Part shown: piece after piece, positions 1 through 10,600 of the stretch
Layout of the letters: every line of letters begins with the position of its first letter
Numbering within the stretch: position 1 is the stretch's first letter
Source: Actinomycetes bacterium
GTDB taxonomy: Bacteria > Actinomycetota > Coriobacteriia > Coriobacteriales > Eggerthellaceae
NCBI GenBank assembly: GCA_023394615.1
Contig: JAEXAI010000011.1
Span: 1-41,337, forward strand
DNA: 41,337 bases
Direction of reading: 5' to 3'
The notes under the pieces: model-generated
What the model was told of the DNA's origin: nothing
Database searches by the model: none
Seen by the model: only the letters and a program-made list of their open reading frames with translations
Translations under genes and position numbers: made by a program

Positions 1-251
1 GCTGTTTTCGTCGCCTATCCATCCGATTTCGGAGTCGATTCCCCAGTTTTGTCAAAAAAGTGCAGCTTTAGGCAAATAAGTTAACTTTTAGTATGCATTA
101 TCATTCACCTAGGCTTCTTTTTACTGAAGTCAAAAAAGCCCACTCACATAACTGCAGTTCAGAGCGATGTTCGGGAAAACCCTATTCCCAGCAAGGTTTA
201 ACGAAAACCAAGTATTGCACTTTTTTGACAAAACTGGGGTGCTGACTCCGA
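1..251. repeat. Inverted-repeat element, copy A (continues left of window)
   Basis: Near-perfect inverted arms lie at 29-64 and 216-251 (32 of 36 positions match; the core is CCCCAGTTTTGTC followed by an A-run and GTGCA). They enclose about 150 bp that I cannot assign to a gene. Bases 1-18 (GCTGTTTTCGTCGCCTAT) resemble the block that precedes the arms of the copies near 13209 and 22004. The interior carries CATAACTGCAGTTCA near 147-161, matching CATAACCGCAG[T/G]TCA in the other two copies. It is therefore a diverged member of the same family. Function unknown; a MITE-like element or a structured RNA are both possible. Confidence 0.6.
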
Positions 252-296
252 TATTTGCAAGAAGCTGCACTTTTTTACCATCTTTTCAACCGAACA

Positions 297-398
297 GGGC
301 CCGGGCGTATTCTCGGCACGTTCCAGGCGTATTCCAAGCGTATTCCCGCAAGCCATTGTTGCAGTATTCTAGGCATATTCCCGCAAGGCATTGTTGCA
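297..398. repeat. Direct repeats upstream of the solute-binding-like gene
   Basis: GCRTATTCCCGCAAGSCATT-type 26-bp units occur at 338-363 and 373-398 with two differences. They are preceded by further short copies of GCGTATTC near 305 and 327. The cluster sits directly upstream of the gene starting at 483. A -10-like TATAGT occurs twice, at 440-445 and 445-450, without a convincing -35. The repeats could be regulator-binding sites, but nothing in the sequence names the regulator. Confidence 0.5.
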
Positions 399-482
399 AC
401 ACACCATTCGAAAACAGCGCACTCCGCGAGGCGCTTGCCTATAGTATAGTGGGTCAGACGAATTTGAATCAAAGAGGGGTAT

Positions 483-1421
483 ATGGAAAAGTTCAAACGC
501 ATGAGTCCGGGTCTTATCTTAGTAATAGCCATTGCTTTTTTGTTGGTCATTTATTCTTGTCTGGTCGCTTTCGGGGCCAAAACTGGCACGGGAGCCGTTG
601 AGGGAACCACCATCCCCACGGCTTATATCGCCATGTCACCGACGGAATACAACAATCAGGAAACCTCCGCCGATACCGCTTCGAATTACACAGTCAAAGA
701 ACTCGACGGATATGACTTCACCGAATCGACCACCCATTACGTGCTGGCATACACGAGCTTCAACACCGGCGATGAAGTGCTGGCAGCCCTGACCGACAAA
801 AACGCGAAAATCGCCTGCCTTCCCATGGAGACCGCTCAGCTGTTTTTCAACGCCCATCAGGGATATACCATCGTCCGCGACAGCGACATCCTTACCTATT
901 CCAACATGCTGCGCTCCGACGAGTCAGACTTGCGCAACCAGATTGATGCCGCTCTTGGTGAAATGAAAAGTGATGGAACGCTTGATGCGCTTCAAAAGAA
1001 GTATATGAAAGATAACAGTCAGGACGCCGTGGTCATGCCTACCTCAGAAGGAGGGCGCACCGTGAAGGTTTCGTTTACGAACTTCGCCGCCCCCTTTGAA
1101 TTCGAGAACGCGCAAGGGCAAATGACCGGGCTTGCTCCCGCCATATATGCCGAATTGGGTAAACGGCTGGGAATCAATTTCGAGCTGGTCTCCGTTTCGC
1201 ATGCTGATATCGACGCGGCTCTGCAAGATGGACGCGTGGATGTCGCAACGTCGATTGTCGGCGTATCGGAAAAGCTATCAGATACGGATGCTACCCTGTT
1301 CACACAGCCTTATTACGAAAGCGCAATCGCGTTTCTGATGCAAACGTCTTCTTTCGACAACGACCTGTGGGAAGAATACTACGGAAAAGGATGGGGCAAT
1401 TCCATGGTATCGGAAAGCTGA
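483..1421 (+). CDS. Membrane-anchored solute-binding-like protein with permuted lobes
   Basis: 312 aa with AGAGGGG four to five bases before the ATG. Residues about 8-30 form one hydrophobic segment; it contains a near-lipobox IYSC, but hydrophobic residues continue after it, so a membrane anchor is likelier than a lipoprotein. Residues about 70-168 look like the second half of a family 3 solute-binding protein, ending in the typical last helix (GEMKSDGTLDALQKKYM). Residues about 188-296 look like the first half (APFEFENAQGQMTGLAP, then DGRVDVATSIVGVSEK and FTQPYYES). The order is thus C-half then N-half, followed by only about 16 residues. It faces outward and may bind an amino acid or similar small ligand. 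No permease or ATPase gene lies beside it. It converges on the giant surface-protein gene. Confidence 0.75.
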   Translation: MEKFKRMSPGLILVIAIAFLLVIYSCLVAFGAKTGTGAVEGTTIPTAYIAMSPTEYNNQETSADTASNYTVKELDGYDFTESTTHYVLAYTSFNTGDEVLAALTDKNAKIACLPMETAQLFFNAHQGYTIVRDSDILTYSNMLRSDESDLRNQIDAALGEMKSDGTLDALQKKYMKDNSQDAVVMPTSEGGRTVKVSFTNFAAPFEFENAQGQMTGLAPAIYAELGKRLGINFELVSVSHADIDAALQDGRVDVATSIVGVSEKLSDTDATLFTQPYYESAIAFLMQTSSFDNDLWEEYYGKGWGNSMVSES

Positions 1422-1448
1422 TAATACTGCGTGGGCAACCTGCGGCAA

Positions 1449-1540
1449 AAGAGAGTGAAGCCTGTCTCTCTTGTTTCATTTCTGCCGCTTCTAAAACAGG
1501 GGGGCTCATATCCTTTGATACAAGCCCCCTGTTCCTTTTG
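1449..1540. terminator. Convergent terminator region
   Basis: Two hairpins lie between the converging genes. The first is AAGAGAG/CTCTCTT (1449-1455/1466-1472) followed by GTTTCATTT, reading plus. The second is stronger: AACAGGGGG at 1495-1503 pairs with CCCCCTGTT at 1525-1533, with a bulge below the loop. It has CCTTTT on its plus side and a TTTT run on the minus side, so it may stop transcription from both directions. Confidence 0.6.
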
Positions 1541-1638
1541 CTACACGGATCCCTGTTTCCACAGCTGTGCGGATTCCCTCGCCTTACAAGATACGGGGAT
1601 CGCCCCGATCGCTTTGCGGGTTTCTACTACGCGGTTCT

Positions 1639-4600
1639 CTATTGCTTGCGCGACGCAGACTTCGTTTCATTCGCGTGGCCTTTGCGCCGCAACGCGCAGA
1701 CTGCAATCAGAAGGGCCGATGCCGCAACGAGGCACACCAGCGACGCGAAAAGCATTGCATCCCAATGTCCGTCTGCTGTGACCGCACTTTTGGTAGAGCC
1801 GCCGCTCGCAGTGGTTTTACCTGTCGTAGCGCTTGTGTTGTTCGTGCTTGCCGCCTTCACGGTAACGGTCGCAGCGTTGCTCGTTGCGCTTGACGCTCCC
1901 TCGGCCGTGACGATGCAGCGGTATTGGAACGTGCCTTCCGCATCCGTCGGCACAGCGTACTCGTAATTCGTGGCTCCTTCAATATCCGTCCAGACCGGAT
2001 TCGCTTCGGTACCCGTGTTCTTCTGCCACTGATACGTGTATCCATCATCGTTCGCCCACACCACACTGCCGACAACGCTCAACACGCCACCGCTAGATCC
2101 CTTGACCAAGCTGAGGTTTTGGGGTTGCTCGGTTATGGTCAGCTGTGGCGAAAGCGTTCCATCCTTGGTTTGTACATAGCTGCCTTTGTTGGTGAATGTG
2201 CCGTTCAGGACCATCGTGCCGCCATTTTGCAAGGTGCCTTCGTTTTCGATTGCGCCGTTAGCGCTCAGGGTTGCGCCACTATACGCAAGCGTTGCATTCT
2301 TGCCTATGGCAAGTTTCGCGCCTGCATCTATTGTCAGCGGCACCTTCGAAAGGTCGACGGCTGCCCCGCTCGCAACCGAGAGCGTTGCGCCGTTGGATAC
2401 CGTTATCCCGTTTGTTGCAGAACCAGAGGTAAACGTGAGTGACTTGTCTATCACAAGATCTTCCGTAAGGGTAACCGGTTTTACCATGAGCAGTTCATCG
2501 CCGGCAGCAGCCATTTTGATTGCTTCTGCAATAGTGGCGTAGAAATTGCCGGAATCACCATTGAACACAACAGCACTTTTCCAGGTACCACTGAAACTCG
2601 TCTGAGTACGATTGTCGGGCTCCCACAAGTAGATACCGTTCTGGCCGCTTCCGGATTCAAGACCCGGTGCCGTACCATTTATTGTGACGGTGGCACCTTT
2701 GCCCCCTTTGTCATCCCCTACTGTAAGCAGCCCGGGTATTCCTGTGCTCGCCGTTTCCTTATCGCAATAACCTACGAAGCTACCGTCGATTTGAAGCGTT
2801 GAGCCACCCCACATTGAGACGACGCCTCGGTTCACAAATGTCATATTGCTGCCGACCAGAAGCGTACCTCCGTCATCAACTACGATGAAGTCATTCTCGC
2901 CCAGATAAAACTTGCCTTGGAAAGTCCCCGAAGGACAATTGGTGCCAGATATGGCAAGCGTGACGCGGCTATGCACCCAAACGCGCATGGTGCTTGTCTG
3001 GCCAGCCACTGGCACTTCGTACACGCTGATAAATGGCTGCGTTGCACCTTGCGCTGCCGTTACGACAACGGAGCCTCCTGTGCCTATGTACTCATGCCCA
3101 TCGACTATCAGCTTCGCGGTTGGGTAGAAATCGTAGCTACCCTCATGCACCATGCTATCATCTGCCGACACGTTCTTAAGCTGGCTCGTTTCTTTGACCA
3201 TGATGGTTCCCTTGACCGCCAAAGGCATCTCTGCATTTTGGCCAGTGATGGTCGTAAGGGTGAAAAGCGTCGAATCTTCTAAAATGGTATCGTAGGTCTT
3301 CAGCGTGACACCCTCGGGAATCGTGGCCGTCGCATCGAGCACGGGGTCGAGCGCGTAGTTGTCAAGCAGCCTGAGCGACTGACCGGAAGTTGCTGCAGAA
3401 AGAGCAGCTGTAAGATTCGTATAGAGTAAGCCTGTGTTTTCGTTCACGATTTTCGCTTGGATCCACGTGCCGTCGGTAAGGGAGGCCCCGGCAAGCGTGC
3501 TTGGCTGCCATTTGAAATTCTTGCCGCTAACACTTGCCGCACCTTCGCCGAGCAGACCCGGTGCCGTACCTTCGCCGGTTATCGTCGCGTTCTCTCGAAA
3601 CGACACAACCGCCAATTTGGTGGGTGCACCTTCAGTATCCGCAAGTCCAATCAAACTCGAATCTTTATTCACGTTAATCTTGCCAGATGAATGCACGTTT
3701 ATCTGGCCGCGATTGATAGTGTTCGCGCCCATGTTAAGCGTTCCGTCCACCAAGACATAATCGTCCACTCCGATGCCGAAGTAATTCTCGTACCCGGTGA
3801 TAAGGCTGTTTGGCGCCGAGATAGTAGCCGAATTGCCTGCAGGTATTTGAAGGAAAGTGCCTGAGTTAGCGGTGTTGCGCGCAATGGAAACATAATTCGT
3901 GGCGGCCGTTGCGGGCGTATCAACCATGAGCATACCGCCTGTACCATTAATGTAGTTGACAGGGTTTTTCACGCCGACCTGCAGTTGGCCGTCATCATAG
4001 ACATCTACGTAGGCGTAGATGCCGTTGTTGATCGCCATCGTGTCAACCACGCGCAACGTCCCATGTATCGCCATAGCGTTTCGGGTGTTGACGCCCCCTT
4101 CGAAGAATTCCTTGACGTAGAGCACGGCACCGGTTCCTATCACAAGCGTGGTGCCGTTTTCCACCACAACCGATTTGTTGGCTCCATTGGCCTGATAGTT
4201 CTTTTCCGAATCCGTATAGTCCTCTGTGCCGGTGACCGCAATGAGTGTAGCACCAGTAACGGTGATAGTTTTCGCCTCTGCCAAGCTGTCATTCTTGCCA
4301 TAGTAGAGAGGGCCAAGGGTCGTGTTTCCGTCGGCAACAGCATACGTAACACTATTTGTTATCTTTCCGGTCGTATCCTTCGAGCTCGTTGCAGCTCCGA
4401 GGCTGGACTCGCCGATGGTTCCATTGTATTTGCTAATGTTCATGGTCACGTTGAGGGCCGTGCCGCGGTTCGCACCGAATAGCTTTTTAACATTCGATGG
4501 TGAAGCCTGATTGGCATCACCTCCAATATTGATGGTAGCGGAATTGACAGTGCTGTTCGTATCGCCGCTGCCGGACACCTCATCTACTGTTGCGCCATCG

Positions 4601-7600
4601 CCGATGGTCAGTGTGGATTCGCCGACGCTTCCGTTAGTGCCAGCGCCTGCGGATGCCACCTGCACGTTTGCATATTCTATATGAACAGATGCAATTTCCA
4701 CTACATTACTCGTATCGGAGGCTTTCGCTTGTCCACCGGCAAGCACCTTGCCGAGAGTCGGTTTTTCGCTCGTTGTACCGACTATTTCCACATTCGCGCT
4801 CGCAACGTATGCCTTGCCAAAGCCGCCACCATAAGTGTTGCCTACGATGCCGCTCTTGACGGTGATGCTGGTACCGTGCCCCAAGTAGGCACCATTCAAA
4901 CCGCCGTAGAAGGACACGGGAGCCGTAATCTCAGTTGTGGTCGCTATGATGACATCATTGCCATTGAAATCCTTGTATGTAGCAACGCAACCGTAATTTC
5001 CTGCATCTTCAGCGGTGTTTTTTGTAATTGTCAGCGGCGTGCCACCTGCGAAGATATATGGGCTGCCCTCGATTTCCATAACCCAAGGTGTCGCGGTAGC
5101 GTTGCCTGTGAAGCGTGAGCCCTCTTCTGCCTTAACGTCACCGAAACCGCTGATGGTCGCAGCAGCGAGCGCAGGATTGGTGCTGGCAACGGCGAGCTCA
5201 TAGCTCCCCGCCACATCGAGCGTGCCATTGACCGTTAAGGTTGCGCCGTTATCGACCGTGAAGGTCTTGTTCGCGCCGACGGTAAGAGTGAGGTTCTTGG
5301 GAACCTCGAGAGTCTTCTTCTCGGGTACCGTGAGGTCGTTGGCCGTCGTGCCGTCGTCGGGAAGCGTGTAGTCCACGAGCATCTTGATGACCTGCTCGTC
5401 GGCCGCCTGGTCGAGAGCATATTGGAGATTCGTGTACTCGACGTTCGTCGTCGTGTTAATGGCGATGCGCTCTGCCCAGGTGCCTCCGAAGCCCGAAGCG
5501 CTTGGTTGCCACTTGTAGTTCTTGCCCGCAACCTTGTCAGCCACCAAACCAGTAGCCGTGCCACCGTTTGTCAACGACACGTTCGCATTGCTTCCAAAGG
5601 ATATGAACGCATTGTCTGAAGGTGCGCCGCTGTAGCTGTATCCCTGGAGAATGGAGTTGGCGCCGTCCACAGAAAGCGTGCCATTCACCAGCATGCTTCC
5701 TCGGTTCACAACCGCCGTACCATTGTTCACGACAAGCTTGCCATCGACGGTCACCTCGTCGTTCGATCCGATGAGGAACTTGTTGGCAAACGTCCCTGCA
5801 GTTATGTTCGGTTTTGCAATCGTCATTATGCTAGAAGCCGGCACATACAGGGACGTGCCGCTTGTCTCGCCTTCGACGGGGTTCTCGGAGAACTGCACGT
5901 AGTTGTCCGGTGCGCCAAGCGAACCAGAAACCTGGACGATGCCAGCGGAGTCGATAAGGTTCATGGCACCTACAGCGAGCGTGCCGTCTTGGAACACCTT
6001 GTATGCACCTGCGCTCGTAAGAGCCGTGGTTGCGGCAGTCGAGAGCGCACCATGTACATTGACGGTGCCGCTGTTGTCGATAATGGAGCCCGAGGCTACG
6101 TTGAACGCACCGCCGTTCGCGATGTTTACCGTAGCCCCTGTCGAAACATAAAAGACCTCGTCTTCGGCAAGACCCATCGTCCCCGTCACGTTGAAGTTGC
6201 CAAATGTGTCACCGTCATTCTCGAGTGCATAGCCAAACGGCCCTGCTGCTTTCGTGGCGTTCGTGATGGCGAGCTTGCCTGCCGTCAGCTGCGACAGGGC
6301 CGCGTTAGTCGACCCGAGAATCTGCGCATCATTCTCGTAGATGCTGCTGCCAGGATAGTTGTTCAGCTGCCCCTGAAAGTTCAGGTTCTTCTTGTCCACG
6401 TACTTGAGCGTGCCGTAATTTTCAATAGTGGGCACCATAGCGCCTTCGGCAATATTATCTGCAGAGAGCTGTATACTCCCCTTAGAGGTAACGTCTAGTG
6501 TGCCATTGCCCCAAATCGTGACCTGACCACTCCATTCGCCCCTGTCATCAACGCTGTAGGCGTGTATTGCTCCATCGAGCGTCACATCCGCATGGTCGAT
6601 GGAAAACTGCGCGCGCGCATTCACATCCTTTGCAAACGAAAGCGTCACGCCTTCCTTGACGATCACATTGGCATAATCGTCGGCAGAGCCCTCAGCAAAA
6701 AGACGATCGCCGGGTTCAAAGGTTTGGCTTTTGGTGATACTGAAATCCCCATTAAGATTGATAAGCGTACGGTAAGCGGAAACCCCATCGACCGTTTGCG
6801 ACATAATGCCCGCATAATCTTTGTCTGAAGATGTCGCAGCAAATTCATAGGCCGCATTGGACTCCGCATCGCCAATAAAGAGAGTTCCTGCACGAGAGGC
6901 TTTCGCGCCCTTGTAAACGCGCACCCACCCACTCGCGACAACGTTCGTCGAATCGAGCGAGATGGCAGCACCGCTCAGGGCATCAATTCTCGAGCTGCCT
7001 GGTATCGTGAGGTACCCCTTCTCGGAAATCTTCGCACCATTAGAGATTTCCAGTGTTGTCGCATTCGGAAGCGAAAAACCTTTGCCACCCACATGCTCAT
7101 ACGTTGCTTCCGCGGCTTGAAGTACAATCTTATAAGAACCACCCGGATAGCCGGATACCGCCTTTACCGCCGTCGAGGCTTTCTCAAGCGTTTTATAAGG
7201 GTACTTCGACGTGCCGTTGCCCGTCGTGTCGTCTCCTATGGCATTGTTCACGTAGAAGGTACTCTCGGGATCAATTTTATTGTTGATGGCGATGGTACCC
7301 ACATGAACGTCATGCGAGATACCTTCCCCGTCGTGGTAGGTGAACCATAGCTCGGCCGAGGTCGCGGTCACAGCCTTGGTGGCTTGCACGGTAATCGTAC
7401 CGGTGTCGGGAAATCCCGTGTCGCTGATGCCTGTGATGGAAAGGCCATCGATGAACTGGCTCTTGTCAGTAGCGCTGCTCGAGAGCGTGAAGTTGCTCGC
7501 GGCGTACGTCCAAGCCGGGTCGCCACTTGTCGTGGTAACCGTCACGGTATCTGAATCGGTATGGGTATCGGCAGCGCCGAAGGGATGCATCGTGTTGACA

Positions 7601-10600
7601 GTGCTGTCGCTTGCAAGCGCTACATTTGGTACGACGCTCCCGACAACCTTGACTTTTGCCACACGCGAGTCAACGCCGCCAACACCATTCTTTGAAACAG
7701 CGCAATAGTAGTAATAGTCGGTATCCTTCAGCAAATCTGTTGGAATGTTGAAGGTCGCATTCGTCGCACCACTGACGGCGGAGGAGCCGCGCTTGCTGGA
7801 ATCGAAGCAGGCATACCATTGATAGGTGAGGCCATCTGTGCTGCCGTTAATTTTTGCATTCACCTGGAGAGTCTTCGAATTCGGGTTGCCGACTTTGACG
7901 AAGGTATCGGCCGGAGTCGCCGGATCTATGACGATGGTGCCGGGGACGTATTTCGTTATGGTCACCGTATTGCTGTTTACCGTCACGTCATTGGCCGAAA
8001 CGGCCACGTAGCAAGAATGCTGGCCGTTCGATACGTCTTTCGGATTGAAGCTCGAATCCGTCGCACCAGACACCGCAGAACCGTCCACATACCATTGATA
8101 GGTAATAGCGGCAGTCGGCGTGGCCGTTGCCTCAACGGTAAGAGCCGCAGGGGTGGTGCCGCTTTCGAAGGAGGAATCCTTTGGCTGCGTGGTTATCGCG
8201 AGAGCCTGGTTTTCCATAACGGTGACCGCAGCGTGGTCGCTGGCCACTACGTTCGCACCGCTCAAGTTGGATACCCGACAATAGTAATAGTATATGGTGT
8301 TGGGCTGGAGGCTTTCAGCGGAAATCGACAGTACCGTGCCCGTCTCCCCTGTCAACTCGATGCCCGCCGCCGTGCGGTCGAATGTCTGATACCACTGGTA
8401 CGAGAGCGCATTACCACCGTTTGAGATAGCCGCAACCGAGAGCGTCGCGCCGTTGCCGTATACCACGTTGGTATCGACAGGTTCCGTCGTTATCTCGATA
8501 TCGTTTCCCTCTCCGACAAGGACGGTGGAGAACTTCGACATCACGAATGACATCTGGGTCTTATCCCCGCTCAAGGTGATGCCGTTGCCCACAGTGAGCA
8601 CTTCTGTTGCGCTGCCGGAATGATAGAGCGCGAGGATGACGTTGTCTGCATCGATGCCGCTGGGCACATTCATCGTGATCTTGATGGGCGCCGTCGGCTG
8701 CACGTCATAGGTAATCGTCTCTACCTGAGTGGTTGTGTTCTTGGAGACTATATTCAAATGGAAGTCGTATGCGAACACTTTCTGAGATGCGAACGGCAGA
8801 ACACCGGGAGCGTCGTTTTTGGTTATCACGAGTTGGGCGTTGGATGTAGCGCCATCGACAATCGGAACCGAAAGTACGGCTCCATCAGCCGCGACAGACC
8901 CGAGATCGGTTGAAACAGTGCCTGCTTCCGTTACAGTCGTATCGCCTATGGAAGAGTTGTTGATGTTGTATTTTTCGGCAAGTGAGAGAATCTTGGTCAT
9001 CTCAGCCGGATTGCCCGCTATCTCGTCCTTCGTGGCCTGACTGGCAGTCTGAAGATACTGGACTGCGGTGGCTACCTGCTCTGCCGTCATGGTTTCGCTG
9101 TAGTTTTTGAAAATATTATCGGATTCGCTTCCAAGGCCGCCTGAAAGCGTCGTCATGGCGGCATCCGTATAGTAGGGATCTTTCGTGACATTCGTCCCCG
9201 GTGTAGAAGTGCCCCAATAACAGTACATCGCGTCGCAAGGATTGCTACCATCGGTTATCGCAGGGTTGTATTTCGAATTCAGTAAACTATCCGAGAAATC
9301 GCAATGGCGCACCTTTGCGGTACCGCCCGATGCAACGCTCAATGCGTTTGAACCCCCTGCGAAGACGATGCCGTCTAAGGTAACACCCGTGGCCGATACA
9401 CTCAGCACCGGAACCGTGGAATCGGCGCAGTAGAGGGTCTTGCCGTTACCCTTGATCGTAATGCTCTTGTTCAGCGTAATGGTAGATGCGGTTGCAACGT
9501 CGTCGCTCAGATAGACGGTATCTCCATCTGCCGCTGCAAGAATAGCTGCGTCGAGAGTCTCGTATTCCGACCAGACGCCGCCATGATTGAGCTTGATAAC
9601 GGTACTGAAGGTCGAACCACTGGCGACTGTTTGGTTCACTCCATTATGAGTTACCGTGATGTCAGTTCCCGAGTTGTTCGTGAACGAGCTTCCGGTTTTC
9701 AATTCCACTACCCCGCTGCCGGCGTAGCCGCCGTTGACGGTGAGCGAACTCTCATAACCAACGGTTATCTTACCGTTGTTCGTAAGAGTCTTTCCAGCCG
9801 GAACTGTGATGGCGCTGTATGCATCGATAAGAAGCGTCTCGCCTGCGTTTACCGCCTGGTCTGCATCAAATGTGTACGTTTCGGAAAAACCGGTACCGGA
9901 AGTCTGGAACGTCTGACTGGTCGTACCCACGTTGTTAAGGCCGCTCACTATCGTCTTGAAGCGATTGCCCATGTTGGAAGCGACGCTGTTGTCGATGATT
10001 TTGACCAATCCGCCAGCCGATGTGTTATTCAGGATCGCCCACTCCGAATACGTGTCGAAGGTGCAGGTATCGACTTTAAACGTCGAACCATCGGTTGACA
10101 TATCGTTTGCTTTTATTCCTTCGCTGCAATTTTTGAAAGCAACGTTGGTGAACTCATTGGTATCGTAGGTGGTCCTCTCACCACTTTGTTGATATTCACA
10201 ACCCACGGCGCAATTCGCGATATACGAGTTGCCTACCTTTAGGTTGGTCGGGCCTCCGTCGCCCCAGATTGCAATCCCCACACCCTGCCACTCCGAGGTG
10301 TTGTAGCTGTTATTCGTGATGTAGGCATGTTGAACGTCGACATCGATCTCCGTCGTGGCAAAATCGTTGAACAGGCAGATGCCATTGGTCAGTGTGGTCG
10401 GTATGAGGGTGTTGCCACCATCGATGTAGATTCCGTTTATGGTAACTGTCGACTTGTTCTGGTCGCCAACTAAAGCCGAATCGGTCCTGATTCTCACGGC
10501 ATTCCTGAAATTGCTCAGAGTGACGTTGGTCAGGCTCGAATTCGTGTTCGCTCCACCGATTATGATGGCATCTCCATTGTTTCCATTGTATATGGTGTTC

